This document shows positions 31,983 through 40,170 of a stretch of DNA of 64,000 nucleotides, in pieces; positions within the stretch are counted from its first letter, which is position 1, and the number at the start of each line of letters is the position of its first letter. The translations under genes were made by a program, and so were the position numbers. The stretch comes from an uncultured Chlorobiaceae bacterium (GTDB lineage Bacteria; Bacteroidota; Chlorobiia; Chlorobiales; Chlorobiaceae). Location of the stretch: assembly GCA_903994525.1 (NCBI GenBank), contig CAJEXW010000010.1:1-64000 (forward strand), read 5' to 3'. A model generated the notes under the pieces. The model saw nothing but the letters and a program-made list of their open reading frames with translations. It searched no databases and had not been told where the DNA came from.

Positions 31983-32558
31983 TCAGCTCTTTATCATGTC
32001 AGGGATGGCGATGTCAAGAATATTCAGGAGTTGGTTGACGTTGGTTGTTTTGAGAATGTGTGTGTTTTTTTTGCTGTCCTGAGCACCGAGGCGCGGGGCA
32101 ATAAGGGAAGTTTCTTGCTGTTGCTCCAGGAGCTCGGCCAGCTTCTGCTCTATGCTCAACGGAGTGCGAATCAGGACGATATGCGTTATTTCAGCGTCAG
32201 GAAGGTCAAGCAGATAATCGATATGCCATCGAAGTTTTTTTTGTGACCGGGCGATTTTACTCGTCTCTGTGATTTTGTTTTCAATGAGATGAGTACACAA
32301 TGGTTCTCTGATTTTGTGGTGTGGTTGAGAGTCTGATCGGGTTGTGTGGCGGAGAACTCTTCGGGCAAGCGGAGAACCTGATACCTCGTTTCCCAGTGCT
32401 GAGCCTATGTAGAGATAGTCTCCCGCCGGTATGGTGAACAATGCTCCCTGTTGAAACTTGCCAAAGGCAATTCGCGACGGAGCGGCAAGATTGATGATGA
32501 GGATATAGGAACCGATGCGGTGATTTTTCCCAAAAACAGTAAACTGCGAACCGGCCAT
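31983..32558 (-). CDS. DUF123-domain (GIY-YIG-like) protein
   Basis: The protein has the DUF123 pattern: GSYILIINLAAPSRIAFGKF, LPAGDYLYIGSA-like segment (IPAGDYLYIGSALG), RRVLRHTTR and KKLRWHIDYLLDL. This family is a divergent GIY-YIG-fold domain, often fused to or resembling endonuclease parts, with no settled role. The frame extends to 32684, but the Met at 32558 starts the conserved domain (191 residues). It converges with ftsY, leaving only 3 bases between stops. Confidence 0.8.
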   Translation of the reverse strand: MAGSQFTVFGKNHRIGSYILIINLAAPSRIAFGKFQQGALFTIPAGDYLYIGSALGNEVSGSPLARRVLRHTTRSDSQPHHKIREPLCTHLIENKITETSKIARSQKKLRWHIDYLLDLPDAEITHIVLIRTPLSIEQKLAELLEQQQETSLIAPRLGAQDSKKNTHILKTTNVNQLLNILDIAIPDMIKS

Positions 32559-32771
32559 TGTTTTTTGTTTTTTTTGATGCAATATTAGCCACTCCGGTAC
32601 ACGATACCAATTTTCCCCTGAACAGGGTGAAATATATGATCGGAGGGGTATGTTTCGTGCCAGGGTGTTTGCGATGTTTATCATTCGTGAGGAATACCTG
32701 CCAGAATGTGGAACCGCAAGGGTCTACGCGTTTTATAATTATCTATTGTTAATGAAAGAAGGGATTGATTT

Positions 32772-34874
32772 ATGGCTGTCATGTCGAGCTTGAGGAATAA
32801 GACTCATATCATACTGTATACGCTTTTGGGGGCCTTTCTTGCGCTGATTGTTTTTGAGTGGGGTATGAATTTTACCGGATTCACCGGTAAGGCCAATCTG
32901 GCGGGAAAGGTCAATGGCAAATCCATCTCAAATAGTCAATATGAGGAGGTGTATAAGGCCATAACTGAAAATTTCAGGCGTGGCAATCCGGCTGCTGAAC
33001 TGACCTCTGAAACTGAGCTTGGCCTTCGTGAGCAGGCATGGAATACGGTGGTTGATCAAACCTTGCTGGAACAGCAGTTTGAAAAATTTGGCATTACGCT
33101 TCAGGATCAGGAGGTGGTTGAAGCATTCGACAGTCCAAATCCTCCAATGGTGATTCGCCAGAATTTTTCTGATCCTGCCACTGGATCAATTGATCGCAAG
33201 AAGCTGGACAATGCCCGCCGTGATACTCGCAACAAGGAGTTATGGTTGCAGCTTGAAAAGATGGTTCGGCAGGAGTTAAAGGTCAACAAGCTTATCCGTT
33301 CTCTTCAGACTCTTGCTCACGTTACTGAGTCTGAGCTTGGAGATATTGTCAGCAGGCAGTTTTCACGTTTTTCTGCCTCTTTTGTTCCAGTGCCACTGAG
33401 TTATGCCGGAGCGGATGCAAAGTTTCCTGTTAAGGATGATGAGATAAAAAAATATTACGATGAGCACAAAGAGCTTTTCAGACAGTTGCCTTCCCGAAAA
33501 GCTGATTATGTCTTTTTCCCTTTGACACCATCATCAAAAGATAGTCTTGCTGTTCGTACAGAACTTGAAGCGATTCGTGGAGAGTTTTCCAGCGCGGTGA
33601 ATGATAATGATTTTGTTCAAAAGCAGAGTGATCGTCCGACAGGCATTAATGTTACCTACGGTCGGGCGGATTTTTCACCGAGTGCAGGCTCTGCTCTTTT
33701 CTCTTCATCCAATTGCAAGCCTGGAGCCATTGTTGGTCCCATTGCTGATCGCGGTGAATATCGACTGCTGAAGATCAAACAGCTTGCTACTTCTCCTCAA
33801 CCTGTAGCCAGGGCATCGCATATTCTGCTTCGTTTCAATCCTGCCAGCAGGGATGACATTCAAAAGGTGCGGGAGCTTTCTGTGCTTATCTACAAGCAGC
33901 TTCAGTCCGGAGTTCCATTTGAGGAGCTGGCAAAAAAATATTCTGCAGATCCTGGCAGTGCTGTCAATGGGGGTGATGTCGGCTGGTTCAGCAAAGAGCG
34001 GATGGTCCCGGCATTTTCTGCGGCGGTTTTTAGCGCTCGTCCCGGGGCAATTGTCGGGCCGGTGCAGACTCAGTTTGGATTGCATATTATCAAGGTGACA
34101 GGTTTTGACCAGAGCGCACTGCTCTGTTCAGAAGTTGTGCGGACAATCCGACCTTCCTCCGAAACCGTGGATGGTGAACGGCGTCGTGCTATGGCATTTC
34201 AGCTCAGCGCCAAAGAGAAAGGTTTTGATAAAAGTGCAGTAGCTGAAAAGATGCGTATTGATAAAACCGGGGAGTTTGGCAGACGTACTCCTGTTGGCCC
34301 GATTGGTTACAGTGATAAAATTGCCACTTTCGCATTTAAAGCAGGTGAGGGAGATCTTTCAGAGGTACTTGAAACTGAGAAAGGTTTTTATGTTCTGCGT
34401 TTGACCGGTAAAAATGATACAGGATATCGACTGCTTGAGAAGGAGCTGAAGACGATGATTACGGCTGAGCTTATTCGTGAGAAGCGGGGTGTTTTTCTTG
34501 AGAAAAAGCTTTCAGGAACGGCAAGGGGTACAGGTGTAACGCTTGAAAGAATTGCTTCAACTGTCGGTGTGCAGGTTGTTGCTTCTGATAGTATTCGCTG
34601 GAGTGACGGATTTATACCTGGCTATGGGGTTGATCGTGCTCTTGTGGAGTCAATTTCAGGACTTGCGCCGGGCAAGCTTTCGGCTCCGGTTAAAACCAAT
34701 GATGGATATGCTCTTGTGCTGCTTAAGGGCAAAATTCTTCCTTCAGGAGTTAATGCTGCCGGAGAAAGAGCTGGTATCGCTCAGCAACTGCTTCGGGCAA
34801 AACAGGAGCAGCTCTTCGCCGAGTATTTTGCATCCCTGCGCAAAAACTCGAAAATTGAGGATCTGCGCCCATGA
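32772..34874 (+). CDS. PpiD/SurA-like periplasmic peptidyl-prolyl isomerase, membrane anchored
   Basis: The 700-residue protein has a short cytoplasmic N-terminus, one transmembrane segment (IILYTLLGAFLALIVFEWGM, about residues 12-31) and a SurA-N-like helical region with NGKSIS. A parvulin domain follows around residues 340-440 (ASHILLRF, DPGSAVNGGDVGWF, TQFGLHIIKV), then a second, more degenerate rotamase-like region. It would assist folding of exported envelope proteins. AGAAGGG eight bases upstream supports the ATG. It converges with ptsI. Confidence 0.9.
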   Translation: MAVMSSLRNKTHIILYTLLGAFLALIVFEWGMNFTGFTGKANLAGKVNGKSISNSQYEEVYKAITENFRRGNPAAELTSETELGLREQAWNTVVDQTLLEQQFEKFGITLQDQEVVEAFDSPNPPMVIRQNFSDPATGSIDRKKLDNARRDTRNKELWLQLEKMVRQELKVNKLIRSLQTLAHVTESELGDIVSRQFSRFSASFVPVPLSYAGADAKFPVKDDEIKKYYDEHKELFRQLPSRKADYVFFPLTPSSKDSLAVRTELEAIRGEFSSAVNDNDFVQKQSDRPTGINVTYGRADFSPSAGSALFSSSNCKPGAIVGPIADRGEYRLLKIKQLATSPQPVARASHILLRFNPASRDDIQKVRELSVLIYKQLQSGVPFEELAKKYSADPGSAVNGGDVGWFSKERMVPAFSAAVFSARPGAIVGPVQTQFGLHIIKVTGFDQSALLCSEVVRTIRPSSETVDGERRRAMAFQLSAKEKGFDKSAVAEKMRIDKTGEFGRRTPVGPIGYSDKIATFAFKAGEGDLSEVLETEKGFYVLRLTGKNDTGYRLLEKELKTMITAELIREKRGVFLEKKLSGTARGTGVTLERIASTVGVQVVASDSIRWSDGFIPGYGVDRALVESISGLAPGKLSAPVKTNDGYALVLLKGKILPSGVNAAGERAGIAQQLLRAKQEQLFAEYFASLRKNSKIEDLRP

Positions 34875-34886
34875 TCTGATATTTTA

Positions 34887-36677
34887 TCAGTGCACCGTTC
34901 GAAATCTTTCCAGGCGAGCTTTAATTGCGCTGGAGGTATCCAGCCGGAGGCACTCAAGTGCAAGCTCTTCCGTTTCGCCTATTGTGTAGTGTGAGACCAG
35001 TGATTTCAGCGCTGGAATGTCAGAGATAACAACGCTGAATTTTCTCAGTCCACATCCCAACAAGAATGGAAGAGCAAGAGCATCAGAACCCATATCACCA
35101 CAAATGATTGCCCTGCAGTGGTTCTTTTTGGCCGTTGTAATAATTCGATAGAGTTGTCTGATGATGGCAGGATGAAATTTTTCAAAAAGATCCTGAACAA
35201 TGACGTTATTTCTGTCGACAGCCAGTGTGTACTGTGTCAGGTCATTGGTGCCGATACTGATAAAATCAACACATTTTGTTATTTCATCAATAAGCTCCAC
35301 CGCAGCAGGAATCTCGACCATAGCGCCAACGCCTGGTTTTTCGATCTGTGAATCAGCTTCAAGGATCAGCTCTGAATAGCTCTGTTCTACAGTTGTCTGC
35401 ACATGTCGTATTTCGTCAAGAGACATGATCATGGGAACAAGGATATCAATATTGCCAAATTTGTTTGCTTTTATGGCTGCTCTGATCTGCTCCTCAAGTA
35501 TTTTTGGCAGATCAATCAGTATCCTGATTCCCCGCCAGCCAAGGTTGGGGTTTGGTTCTTTGACTGGTGAGTAGATCAGCTTGTCCCCGCCAATATCAAA
35601 GAGACGAATATCAAGGGGCATGGGAGCAATTGCCTCGGCCATTTCGTGGTAACAGGTGTATTGCTCTAACTCACTGGGCACCTTTGTCCCTTCTGTAAAA
35701 AGGTTTTCGCTTCTGAAGAGTCCAATCCCTTCAGCTCCAGCGGCCTTGATCGTGTGAACCTCCTCCTTGAAGTCGACATTGGCATAAAAGGTTATTCTGA
35801 CACCGCACTTTGTTGTTGCAGGCAACTCGGCATGCATTGCCGTATTCGCATCATTTTTTCTGGCCTCTTCTTTGATTCTGAGATATTCCTCAATAGTTTT
35901 TTCTTCAGGATAGATAACGACGGTGCCTGTACTGCCATCAATAATCATTGGTGTGCCTGTTGATACCTTTTCGGAAAGGTTACCAAGGCCCACAACAATA
36001 GGGATGTTGAGTGACTTGCATATCAAAGATATATGTGAGGTTTTTCCCCCTGAATCGGTAATAAAACCCTTGACATTGCTGCGACTCAGCAAAATGATAT
36101 CGGCAGGAGAAAGGTTGTCAGAGGCAACAATGACCCCTTCGGGTATCCATGAGTGGAGTTTTCTGACATGCAGATTTCTGATGATCCGGTTTTTAATATC
36201 CTGCAGATCATCAGCCCGTTCCTGAAACATAAGCTCTTCAGAATTCAGAAACTTTTGAAGATATTGATCAAACTCCTCTGCAATAACGAGATGCGCTCCT
36301 TTTCGTTCGGATCTGATGCGGTTGGCAATCGTGTCGATAAGCATCGGATCATGCAGCATCATGATTTGGGCCTGAAACAGGTTGGAATAGTTTTTTCCCA
36401 GTTTTCTGATGGTGACCTGTTCAATTTTCTTGAGCTCATGTTCCGATCGTTTCAGTGCCACAAGAAATCGTTCAATCTCTTCGTTGATATTTTTATCATT
36501 CAGCTCTCTGATTTCATGATTTGCCTCCACTTTGATAAATGCGTAGCAGTCACCGATAGTAATTCCTTTTGAACCGCCGATACCTGTATAGGTTGCCTCT
36601 TCACCCTTTGGTCCAAGCCCGGTTTTTGTATTTCTGCTTCCAAAATTCATCGGTTGTTTTTTTTGCTGCATGATCAT
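34887..36677 (-). CDS. ptsI: Phosphoenolpyruvate-protein phosphotransferase (PTS enzyme I)
   Basis: Enzyme I takes phosphate from PEP and passes it to HPr. The phosphohistidine is in GGKTSHISLICKSLNIP. The PEP-binding half has GIGLFRSENLF, IFDIGGDK-like RLFDIGGDK, NPNLGWRGIR, and the active-site Cys in ICGDMGSD. The 596-residue protein has about 30 residues before the usual start, so translation may begin a little later. It lies 3 bases downstream of dnaB on the same strand. No sugar-specific EIIBC gene is present; with the EIIA gene at 60375 it suggests a regulatory PTS. Confidence 0.95.
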   Translation of the reverse strand: MIMQQKKQPMNFGSRNTKTGLGPKGEEATYTGIGGSKGITIGDCYAFIKVEANHEIRELNDKNINEEIERFLVALKRSEHELKKIEQVTIRKLGKNYSNLFQAQIMMLHDPMLIDTIANRIRSERKGAHLVIAEEFDQYLQKFLNSEELMFQERADDLQDIKNRIIRNLHVRKLHSWIPEGVIVASDNLSPADIILLSRSNVKGFITDSGGKTSHISLICKSLNIPIVVGLGNLSEKVSTGTPMIIDGSTGTVVIYPEEKTIEEYLRIKEEARKNDANTAMHAELPATTKCGVRITFYANVDFKEEVHTIKAAGAEGIGLFRSENLFTEGTKVPSELEQYTCYHEMAEAIAPMPLDIRLFDIGGDKLIYSPVKEPNPNLGWRGIRILIDLPKILEEQIRAAIKANKFGNIDILVPMIMSLDEIRHVQTTVEQSYSELILEADSQIEKPGVGAMVEIPAAVELIDEITKCVDFISIGTNDLTQYTLAVDRNNVIVQDLFEKFHPAIIRQLYRIITTAKKNHCRAIICGDMGSDALALPFLLGCGLRKFSVVISDIPALKSLVSHYTIGETEELALECLRLDTSSAIKARLERFRTVH

Positions 36678-36680
36678 GAG

Positions 36681-38204
36681 TTAAAAAGGTGCATCGTCCT
36701 GAGCAATGAATGCGCTGATATTCGATTTTCCTGTATCAGGTAGCGAAGGAACATGGAACTCCTGCTCGTGAGCAGCGCTGGTAACCTCGCTGCTTGTAAT
36801 ATAAGTATTGGCTGTTGACTGAAAGCGCCCATAGTTTTTAAGAAATAATAACCGTATGTCACCGATCGGGCCATTTCGTTGTTTTCCAATCACGATTTCA
36901 ACAACGTCTTTGGTGGATGATCCATCTTCAAAAGTGGTTTTGCCATACATCTCTGGCCTTGAGAGGAACATGACGACATCAGCGTCCTGTTCAATGGAGC
37001 CAGATTCTCTAAGATCGCTGAGCTGGGGTCTTCTGTCTCCCGATCGTTGTTCAACTGATCGGTTAAGCTGCGCAAGAGCGATAACCGGAATGTTCAACTC
37101 CTTTGCCAGCGCCTTCAGTGATCGGGATATCTGGGCAATCTCCTGTTCACGGTTGGTTCTTCCATCTCTTACCGGTGTTACTAACTGAAGGTAGTCGACA
37201 ACGACCATGCCAATATTATGCTCCTGTTTCATACGCCGGGTTTTGGCCGCAAGTTCCATAATGGAGATGCCTGGCGTATCGTCAATAAACAGTTTGGCTT
37301 CGTTGAGCTTGTCCATACTGTTGATAATCCGGCCCATCATTTCAGGGGTGATGCGGCCAGTCCTGACAAGTTGTGACTCGACATAAGCTTCAGCGCACAT
37401 CAGCCTTATGGCCAACTGTACCTCTGCCATCTCAAGGCTGAAAAAAAGCACAGGCGTATCGAAATCCACCGCCGCATTTCTGGCCAGCGCCAGTGACAGG
37501 GCTGTTTTACCTGCGGAAGGTCTTGCTGCTATGATAATCATGTCAGAGGGCTGAAATCCGGCGGTAAGCTGGTCAAGTTCAGAAAATCCGGATCCTACTC
37601 CAGTGACCGAAGATTGTGATGCTCGCAGACTTTCAAGCATCCTGATACCGTTTTTAACAAGCTCTTTGATTAACGAGGCCTTCTTTTTGATACCGGCCTG
37701 GGAGATGTTGAAAAACTGCTGGGAGGCGTGTTCGACAAGATCAAAAATATCCATCGACGAGCTGTAGGCTGCTCCCGAGATTTTTGCCGATATGGAGATC
37801 ATTCGGCGGTAGAGGTATTTCTCTTTCGCCAGGCGGGCATAGTACTCAATATTGGCAGCGCTGATCACTTTTCCGGATAACTCGGCAAGGTAATGGCGTC
37901 CACCGACAGGCTCAAGCTCGTTCATTTTCAGCAGCTCTTCACTGACCGTGATAATGTCAATAGCCTGTCGTTTATGATAGAGCTGCATCATCGCTTTGAA
38001 GATGATCTGATGGCGACGCTCGTAAAAGACCTCTTCGCCATTGTCCCCAAAAATCTGAATCACCTGTTCAATAGGGTCATCTTCCAGCAGAATGCAGGCA
38101 AGCACCTCCTGCTCAATTTCTGTTGAATAGGGGGGTACCCGGCTCTCTTGACTGAAATCAATGTCTTTGCTGAAATCTATGGTAACTGGCGCTTTCTTGA
38201 TCAT
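36681..38204 (-). CDS. dnaB: Replicative DNA helicase DnaB
   Basis: DnaB is the hexameric replication-fork helicase. The 507-residue protein has the N-terminal DnaG-binding domain (PPYSTEIEQEVLACILLEDD) and the RecA-like domain with Walker A ARPSAGKTAL, Walker B VVVDYLQLV and the LRESGSIEQDADVVMFL region. No intein interrupts the motifs. It overlaps the uracil-DNA glycosylase stop by 4 nt and is followed at once by ptsI, making a three-gene minus-strand unit. Confidence 0.97.
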   Translation of the reverse strand: MIKKAPVTIDFSKDIDFSQESRVPPYSTEIEQEVLACILLEDDPIEQVIQIFGDNGEEVFYERRHQIIFKAMMQLYHKRQAIDIITVSEELLKMNELEPVGGRHYLAELSGKVISAANIEYYARLAKEKYLYRRMISISAKISGAAYSSSMDIFDLVEHASQQFFNISQAGIKKKASLIKELVKNGIRMLESLRASQSSVTGVGSGFSELDQLTAGFQPSDMIIIAARPSAGKTALSLALARNAAVDFDTPVLFFSLEMAEVQLAIRLMCAEAYVESQLVRTGRITPEMMGRIINSMDKLNEAKLFIDDTPGISIMELAAKTRRMKQEHNIGMVVVDYLQLVTPVRDGRTNREQEIAQISRSLKALAKELNIPVIALAQLNRSVEQRSGDRRPQLSDLRESGSIEQDADVVMFLSRPEMYGKTTFEDGSSTKDVVEIVIGKQRNGPIGDIRLLFLKNYGRFQSTANTYITSSEVTSAAHEQEFHVPSLPDTGKSNISAFIAQDDAPF

Positions 38205-38857
38205 GGTTTTTCTCTCTTTTCAGTGTATTGCGCCCGGTCGAACATGCTTGCATAGTGCTGCATCATAACCTGAATATCCTCCCAGCATCCCCGCTTCCAG
38301 TTGGGGTTTCGCAGCAAAGCCGCAGGATGATAGGTAATAAAACAGTCATATCCATTCCATTTGATCAATCTCCCTCTCATCGTGCCTAGGGAAAGGCTGT
38401 TTTCGAGAAGAGTGTTTGCCGCAACTTTACCCAGCATCAAGATAATCTTTGGCTGAAGAATCTGAAGTTGCCGGAGTAGCCAGGGCATGCAGTTGATAAT
38501 TTCATCATGGAGCGGGTTTCTGTTACCCGGTGGTCGGCATTTCAGGATGTTACAGATATAGACCTCCTCCCGCTGGAAACCTGCAGCTTGCAGGATTTTA
38601 TCTAAAAGTTGACCAGAACGGCCGACAAAAGGTCTGCCGGAAGCATCCTCTTCAGCTCCGGGGGCCTCCCCGATCACAACAAGATTTGCCGCAGGGTTGC
38701 CCTCCCCAAAGACAAAAGTAAGTCTTGTTTCAGCAAGTGTGCATTTGCTGCAGCTTTTGGATGTATCGAACAGGCTTTGTAGCTCTGCAGATGCAGAAGC
38801 AGGACTCTTTTGTTGCGAGGTATTCTGCTCGTTTTCTTCAAATAAAAAACCTTGCAT
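38201..38857 (-). CDS. Type-4 uracil-DNA glycosylase (iron-sulfur family 4)
   Basis: The enzyme removes uracil from DNA. The 218-residue protein has active-site motif GEAPGAEEDASGRPFVG and the second motif HPAALLRNP. Cysteines for a 4Fe-4S cluster occur as SCSKC near residue 36 and in CNILKCRPPGNRNP. The first 30 residues are a Ser/Gln-rich variable leader. It is coupled to dnaB by an ATGA overlap. Confidence 0.92.
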   Translation of the reverse strand: MQGFLFEENEQNTSQQKSPASASAELQSLFDTSKSCSKCTLAETRLTFVFGEGNPAANLVVIGEAPGAEEDASGRPFVGRSGQLLDKILQAAGFQREEVYICNILKCRPPGNRNPLHDEIINCMPWLLRQLQILQPKIILMLGKVAANTLLENSLSLGTMRGRLIKWNGYDCFITYHPAALLRNPNWKRGCWEDIQVMMQHYASMFDRAQYTEKREKP

Positions 38858-38879
38858 GAAAATTCCGGGTTTTCAGTGG

Positions 38880-40109
38880 TTAGTGACGGTTTCCAGGCAA
38901 AAGCCTCTCAATAGTCTCAATGAGCTCCTCGGCAGCAGCATCCTTTGTCAGTTGTGGCAGCTCCTTTGTGATACCATTGCGCTGTATCAGGGTAAGAATA
39001 TTCGTATCAACTTCAAAGCCGGAGGTTTGACGGTCAAAGTAATTGAATGCGATCAGATCCAGATTTTTGTCGGTGAGCTTTATTCTTGCATTTTCCAGGC
39101 CGAACTGTGTTTCAAGCGCAAAGCCGATGGCAAGTTGTTCGGGAGTTTTCTGACATCCGAATTCAGCAAGGATATCAATATTTTTGACAAGAGAAAGCTC
39201 AATCTGCTCCATCTCCTTTTTCATTTTTCCTTCACGAGGTTCTGCCGGGCGATAATCAGAGACGGCGGCTGCGCCAATAAAAATGTCGCAACTTTTGAAA
39301 AAGCGTTGAGCCTCGGCGTACATTTCAGAGGCGCTTTCTACGTTACAGCGCTCTACACCCTGTGGAGTGTCAAGATGAACAGGGCCGGCGATAAGTGTGA
39401 CGTTTGCGCCGCGTCTTGCTGCGCTTCTGGCAACGGCAAAGCCCATTTTACCGGAAGAGTAGTTGGATATGAAACGCACGCCATCAATTTTTTCGCGTGT
39501 CGGGCCCGCCGTTATAACGACTGATTTGCCAAATAAAGGAGAGGCTTCCGATCCTCTTTTCAAACTCTTTTCGAGCGTAGCCAGGATAGATTCTGGCTCG
39601 GGCATACGTCCGACTCCACTTTGACCAGAGGCAAGCTCCCCCTTGTCAGGAGTGATGATGGTACATCCCTGCGCCGCCAGTGTGCTGATATTTCTCTGGA
39701 CAGATGGAGAGATAAACATATAGCCATCCATTGACGGGAAGAGCAGCACCGGTTTTCCTGGTCTCAGGGTGATAAAGCAGGTGGTGAGCATATCATCGCA
39801 AAGCCCCGCAGAGAGTTTTGCCAGCGTGTGGGCTGTGGCAGGAGCAATAACAAAGGCATCTGCCCATTCCCCGAGAGAGATATGGTTTATAAAGTCGGTG
39901 TTCCCTTGATCTGTTGAAGGAAAGAGAGAGCGGTATACGGTTTCGCCTGACACTGTTGCTAACGCCAGCTCACTGACAAATCGGGCACCTCCTTCGGTCA
40001 GGATAACTTTAACATTGGCACCTCTTTTTTTTAGAAGTCTCACTAACTGGGGTGTTTTGTAGGCAGCGATACCTCCACTAATGCCTATAATGATGTTTTT
40101 TCCTCTCAA
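38880..40109 (-). CDS. coaBC: CoaBC (phosphopantothenoylcysteine synthetase/decarboxylase)
   Basis: This bifunctional enzyme makes 4'-phosphopantetheine for coenzyme A. The N-terminal flavoprotein decarboxylase half has GISGGIAAYK, the catalytic His in INHISLGEWAD (H76) and APATAHTLAKLS. The C-terminal CoaB half has GPTREKIDGVRFISN and GKMGFA. Two decarboxylase positions differ from the E. coli enzyme: the PxMN motif reads PSMD (D128) and the Cys-containing lid reads ELASGQSG (S161). I recall the same PAMD/ELASG pattern from Bacteroidetes enzymes, so this is likely a lineage variant, not a dead enzyme. Total 409 residues, normal. Confidence 0.93.
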   Translation of the reverse strand: MRGKNIIIGISGGIAAYKTPQLVRLLKKRGANVKVILTEGGARFVSELALATVSGETVYRSLFPSTDQGNTDFINHISLGEWADAFVIAPATAHTLAKLSAGLCDDMLTTCFITLRPGKPVLLFPSMDGYMFISPSVQRNISTLAAQGCTIITPDKGELASGQSGVGRMPEPESILATLEKSLKRGSEASPLFGKSVVITAGPTREKIDGVRFISNYSSGKMGFAVARSAARRGANVTLIAGPVHLDTPQGVERCNVESASEMYAEAQRFFKSCDIFIGAAAVSDYRPAEPREGKMKKEMEQIELSLVKNIDILAEFGCQKTPEQLAIGFALETQFGLENARIKLTDKNLDLIAFNYFDRQTSGFEVDTNILTLIQRNGITKELPQLTKDAAAEELIETIERLLPGNRH

Positions 40110-40170
40110 AATGTGATTTACCGGTTGATTATCAAGCAGGTCTGCGGCAATTTACGAAAACCGTCAGGAT

